Assembly: GCA_016867095.1 (NCBI GenBank)
Contig: VGKK01000050.1
Coordinates: 1-7,530, forward strand
Reading direction: 5' to 3'
Length of the DNA: 7,530 bases
Source: Candidatus Omnitrophota bacterium
GTDB taxonomy: Bacteria > Omnitrophota > Gorgyraeia > Gygaellales > Profunditerraquicolaceae
The translations under genes and the position numbers were made by a program. Positions within the stretch are counted from its first letter, which is position 1; every line of letters begins with the position of its first letter. Under the pieces are notes generated by a model, which saw only the letters and a list, made by a program, of their open reading frames with translations, made no database searches and was not told the DNA's origin. Shown one piece after another: positions 5,153 through 7,530 of this stretch.

Positions 5153-6228
5153 TTAAGGGCCTCGGTTACGAGCAAGCCATCCGTTTCCGGTATCGCCATA
5201 TTGTCATAGCCGGCGCGCATTTTTTTAATCTTTCCCGGCCCGGCTAAAAACTCCTCCAAATCCTGCCGTAAGGTATCTTTATTTAACTCGCTGTCCTTAA
5301 TCACCACGGCACAGCCCCGGTTTTTTAATCCCTCGGCGTTCGCGGCCTGGTGGCCGTAAGCAAAGGGATAAGGAATAATTATCGCGGGTAACCCAAAAAA
5401 CATTACCTCTGCCAGAGTAGTCGCTCCTGCCCGGCAGATGACTAAATCCGCGGCGCTATAAGCATATCCTACTTGATTTAAAAAAGCAAACAACCGAAAA
5501 TTAACATTTAAATCTTTATAACCCTCCTCCAGGAACTTGTAGTCGCCGGACCCGCATAAATGGATAAGCTGTAGCCTGGCCTTATCCCGCATGCCGGATA
5601 TCGCCCCCAAAAGTTCCAGGTTAATCTTATGGCTGCCCGCGCTCCCTCCCATCGCCAAGAGCGTGAATTTATCCGGGGCCAGGCCAAAAAAGGCCAAGGC
5701 CTTATCCTTTTCCATCCGCTTTAATCCTTTCCGGATGGGATTGCCGGTAAAAACTACTTTTCCAGAAGAGCCTTTAAAAAAATCCCTGCTCTCCTGAAAA
5801 GAAACAGCGATTTTATCGCTGAATTTCGCCAAAAGCCGGTTGGCCCTGCCGGGCAGGACATTCTGTTCGTGGATAACCGTTTTTATCCTGAAAAACCACG
5901 CCCATAAAACCACCGGCACCGAAGCTATACTGCCAAAGCCCACCACGACATCAGGACGAAATTTCAAAATTAAAATCAGGCTCTGCCAGGCTCCCCTGAA
6001 GAACCTTAACAGCGCGAAAAAACTTTCCGGGTTAAGCCCCGGGTTAACCGCCCAGATACTGATATAGCTGACATTATAGCCATCGGGTATTATGCCGGTT
6101 CCCAAAACCTTTTCCGGCAATACCAAGAGCGCGCTCGCATCTCTATGTTTATCTTTTAAGCTGTCTAAAAAACTTAAGGCCGGAAAGATATGCCCGCCGC
6201 TTGCGCCTGTAACCGCCAAAACCTTCAT
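5149..6228 (-). CDS. murG: UDP-GlcNAc--lipid I GlcNAc transferase MurG
   Basis: MurG (GT28, GT-B fold) transfers GlcNAc to lipid I at the inner face of the membrane to make lipid II, which FtsW then polymerises. The start chosen is the ATG at 6228 (359 residues), because MurG proteins typically begin M-K-V-hydrophobic just before the first glycine loop. An upstream TTG at 6264 would add 12 residues that match nothing in the family. Motifs are TGASGGHIFPA (7-17), VVGFGS (95-100), HEQNVLPGRAN (120-130), TGNPIR (161-166), MGGSAGSHKIN (193-203), RAGATTLAE (266-274, with Glu274 matching the ribose-binding Glu269 of E. coli) and GHQAANA (292-298). The loops differ from the common forms: GFGS instead of GFGGY, and GGSAGS instead of GGSQGA. 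No Shine-Dalgarno is evident at this start. The gene follows ftsW after a 224-bp repeat-bearing gap and overlaps the next gene by 4 nt. Confidence 0.95.
   Translation of the reverse strand: MKVLAVTGASGGHIFPALSFLDSLKDKHRDASALLVLPEKVLGTGIIPDGYNVSYISIWAVNPGLNPESFFALLRFFRGAWQSLILILKFRPDVVVGFGSIASVPVVLWAWFFRIKTVIHEQNVLPGRANRLLAKFSDKIAVSFQESRDFFKGSSGKVVFTGNPIRKGLKRMEKDKALAFFGLAPDKFTLLAMGGSAGSHKINLELLGAISGMRDKARLQLIHLCGSGDYKFLEEGYKDLNVNFRLFAFLNQVGYAYSAADLVICRAGATTLAEVMFFGLPAIIIPYPFAYGHQAANAEGLKNRGCAVVIKDSELNKDTLRQDLEEFLAGPGKIKKMRAGYDNMAIPETDGLLVTEALK
5160..5163 (-). promoter_or_regulatory. Ribosome binding site of the metallopeptidase gene
   Basis: GAGG on the minus strand lies 7 nt before the ATG at 5152, within the last codons of murG. 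Together with the 4-nt ATGA overlap it supports this start and translational coupling to murG. Confidence 0.6.
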
Positions 6229-6300
6229 AATATTTTCGGGAGAATTTATTTTAAAGTTATTCAAGCACTAAATCTTTTTCGATAATGAGTGCCTTCTTTC

Positions 6301-6448
6301 GTGTAAAGTGTAATGTGTAATGCGGGTGTAATGTATCTATGTGTAATGAAAAGAGGAACGGGAACTAATAATAGCACTATGTTTTCCCATTAAACAATAC
6401 ACCAACGTTAAACATTACACAATTAACATTACACAATTAACATTACAC
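6301..6448. repeat. Oppositely oriented sets of an 8-bp repeat in the ftsW-murG gap
   Basis: The octamer GTGTAATG occurs at 6308-6315, 6315-6322, 6326-6333 and 6341-6348, with a variant at 6301-6308. Its reverse complement CATTACAC occurs at 6413-6420, 6427-6434 and 6441-6448, with a variant at 6395-6402. The right-hand set is an exact 14-bp tandem repeat in three copies that runs up to within a few bases of the ftsW stop codon. The two sets could pair as a long stem around a loop of about 64 nt. Function is unknown. The flanking AT-rich DNA may hold a promoter for murG and downstream genes, but no convincing -35/-10 pair is seen. Confidence 0.85.
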
Positions 6449-6452
6449 AATT

Positions 6453-7530
6453 TCAAGGGTATTCTCCGGTGCGCGCGATATTTATCAATATGCCTACGCT
6501 GACCATATCAAAAACAAAGGAAGAACCGCCGTAGCTTATGAAGGGAAGCGGCAGGCCCTTAGTGGGCAGGATACCGCAGGAAACCCCGATATTTATCGCC
6601 GCCTTCAGGCAAAACATTAAAACCAAACCCAGGCTTAAAAAATAACTGAACTTGTCGGGCGCGTTTCTGATAATCTTGACGCCCTGCTGGATAAAGATGA
6701 TAAACAATATGATTATGCCTATGGTGCCCAAAAGGCCCAATTCCTCACCGATGATGGAAAAAATAAAATCGGTATGCGCCGCCGGAAGGTAAAATAATTT
6801 CTGCTTGGAATGCCCCAGGCCCTGCCCGAAAATCCCGCCTGAACCCAAGGCAATCTGCGATTGAATAATCTGAAAGCCGCTGCCCTTGGGGTCCAGCCAG
6901 GGATTTAAAAACGCCAGAATCCGCATCCTGCGGTAGGCAACGCTGAATATCAACAGGTAAAGCGCGGGCAGGCTGGCTAATATGGTGGATAAAAGATAAA
7001 CCGGCCTGGTGCCAGCGACAAAAAGCATAATAAACACCACAATCCCTAATGCCAGGGTAGTCCCCAAATCCGGCTGCAACAGGATTAATAACGAAACTAT
7101 CCCTAAAACAGTTATCGCCGGCAAAAACCCTTTTAAGAAAGTCCTAATCTCTTCCTGCTTGCGGCTGATAAAATCCGCCAGATAAATCACCATCGCCAGG
7201 TTAGCGAATTCCGAGGGCTGGAAACTGATGAATTTAAACCTGAACCAGCGCCTTGCCCCGGCTACCTCCCGGCCTACTCCGGGTATTAAAACCAGGATTA
7301 ACAATAATATTGACGCGATAAGCATAGGCCTGGCCCATCTCTTTAAACTCTTGTAATCTATAATCATCATCAAAAAAGCCAGGAATACCCCGATAATAAA
7401 AAAGGAAAGGTGCCGCTTTAAGAAAAAAAGGCCGTCTTTATAATTTTGCCAGGCGTAGATGCTGGAGGCGCTGTAAATCATCACTATGCCGACGGCGATT
7501 AAAATAACGGTGACGCTAAAGATATTTAAT
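6453..7530 (-). CDS. ftsW: Peptidoglycan glycosyltransferase FtsW (SEDS family), 5' end beyond the window
   Basis: FtsW polymerises lipid II into glycan strands at the septum together with a class B penicillin-binding protein. The frame stays open to the window edge. The 15 codons before the GTG at 7484 encode a hydrophobic stretch ending ILIAVGI that completes the first membrane helix, so the true start lies outside. Counting from that GTG, motifs are MIYSAS (2-7), FQPSE (88-92), LQPDLGTTL (136-144), GLGHSKQKLFYLP (222-234), AHTDFIFS (236-243, with the catalytic Asp239 of SEDS enzymes) and GILPTKGLPLPFISYGGSS (304-322). PTKG rather than the PVTG usual in RodA marks it as FtsW. About ten membrane segments are expected. 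A small difference is Ala235 where many FtsW proteins have Glu before AHTDF. The C-terminal tail is short (ARTGEYP). murG is the next gene, but unlike the rest of the cluster it is separated by 224 bp. Confidence 0.96.
   Translation of the reverse strand, partial: LNIFSVTVILIAVGIVMIYSASSIYAWQNYKDGLFFLKRHLSFFIIGVFLAFLMMIIDYKSLKRWARPMLIASILLLILVLIPGVGREVAGARRWFRFKFISFQPSEFANLAMVIYLADFISRKQEEIRTFLKGFLPAITVLGIVSLLILLQPDLGTTLALGIVVFIMLFVAGTRPVYLLSTILASLPALYLLIFSVAYRRMRILAFLNPWLDPKGSGFQIIQSQIALGSGGIFGQGLGHSKQKLFYLPAAHTDFIFSIIGEELGLLGTIGIIILFIIFIQQGVKIIRNAPDKFSYFLSLGLVLMFCLKAAINIGVSCGILPTKGLPLPFISYGGSSFVFDMVSVGILINIARTGEYP

Noticed and set aside
6229..6264. TTG at 6264 as the murG start
   Set aside because: It adds 12 residues with no family similarity, while the ATG at 6228 gives the expected MKV start just before the first glycine loop.
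6337..6390. 17-residue minus-strand open frame in the ftsW-murG gap
   Set aside because: It is very short, has no Shine-Dalgarno, and lies partly in the octamer repeats.
6368..6397. Minus-strand promoter for murG, TTGTTT - 18 nt - TATTAT
   Set aside because: The -10 matches well (5 of 6) but the -35 matches only 3 of 6, and similar weak pairs occur by chance in such AT-rich repeats.
6453..7484. GTG at 7484 as the ftsW start
   Set aside because: The frame continues upstream to the window edge and encodes the rest of the first membrane helix, so this GTG is an internal Val codon.

Overview
This window is a stretch of a bacterial division and cell wall (dcw) cluster, with every protein gene on the minus strand. 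Read in the direction of transcription (high to low coordinates) the order is ftsW (5' end beyond the window) - repeat-bearing gap - murG - secreted zinc metallopeptidase - murC - murB - ddl - ftsQ - repeat-rich non-coding DNA. The order matches the standard dcw order ftsW-murG-murC-(murB)-ddl-ftsQ, except for the inserted metallopeptidase gene.

The organism is a peptidoglycan-making bacterium, probably a diderm. It has moderate, AT-leaning base composition and many dispersed or palindromic repeats in its gaps. The gene order, protein style and repeat load would fit an uncultured lineage such as Omnitrophota or a relative. That is an inference from general impression, not something the sequence proves.

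Region by region: 1-160 holds a 45-bp tandem repeat (three full copies and a 25-bp partial copy), each unit able to form hairpins. 189-292 is a long imperfect palindrome. 299-339 is a bulged hairpin that runs into the 3' end of ftsQ and supplies its last codons. 315-1121 is ftsQ. 1118-1172 is an inverted repeat that buries the ftsQ start codon in a predicted mRNA stem and overlaps the end of ddl. 1161-5152 is a tightly packed run of ddl, murB, murC and the metallopeptidase, with gaps of 1-2 nt or overlaps of 4-10 nt; it continues by a 4-nt overlap into murG (to 6228). 6229-6452 is a 224-bp gap carrying two oppositely oriented sets of an 8-bp motif. 6453-7530 is ftsW, cut by the window edge.

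How the genes work together: MurB and MurC act in the cytoplasm to make UDP-MurNAc and add the first L-Ala. Ddl makes the D-Ala-D-Ala that ends the stem peptide. MurG adds GlcNAc to lipid I at the inner membrane face to make lipid II. FtsW polymerises lipid II at the septum. FtsQ is the bitopic divisome scaffold. The metallopeptidase has a signal peptide and would act outside the cytoplasmic membrane; its link to division is inferred only from its position and translational coupling. The most unusual points are that peptidase, the start-codon-occluding ddl/ftsQ hairpin with a competing alternative fold, and the cluster of structured repeats where ftsA would often follow ftsQ.
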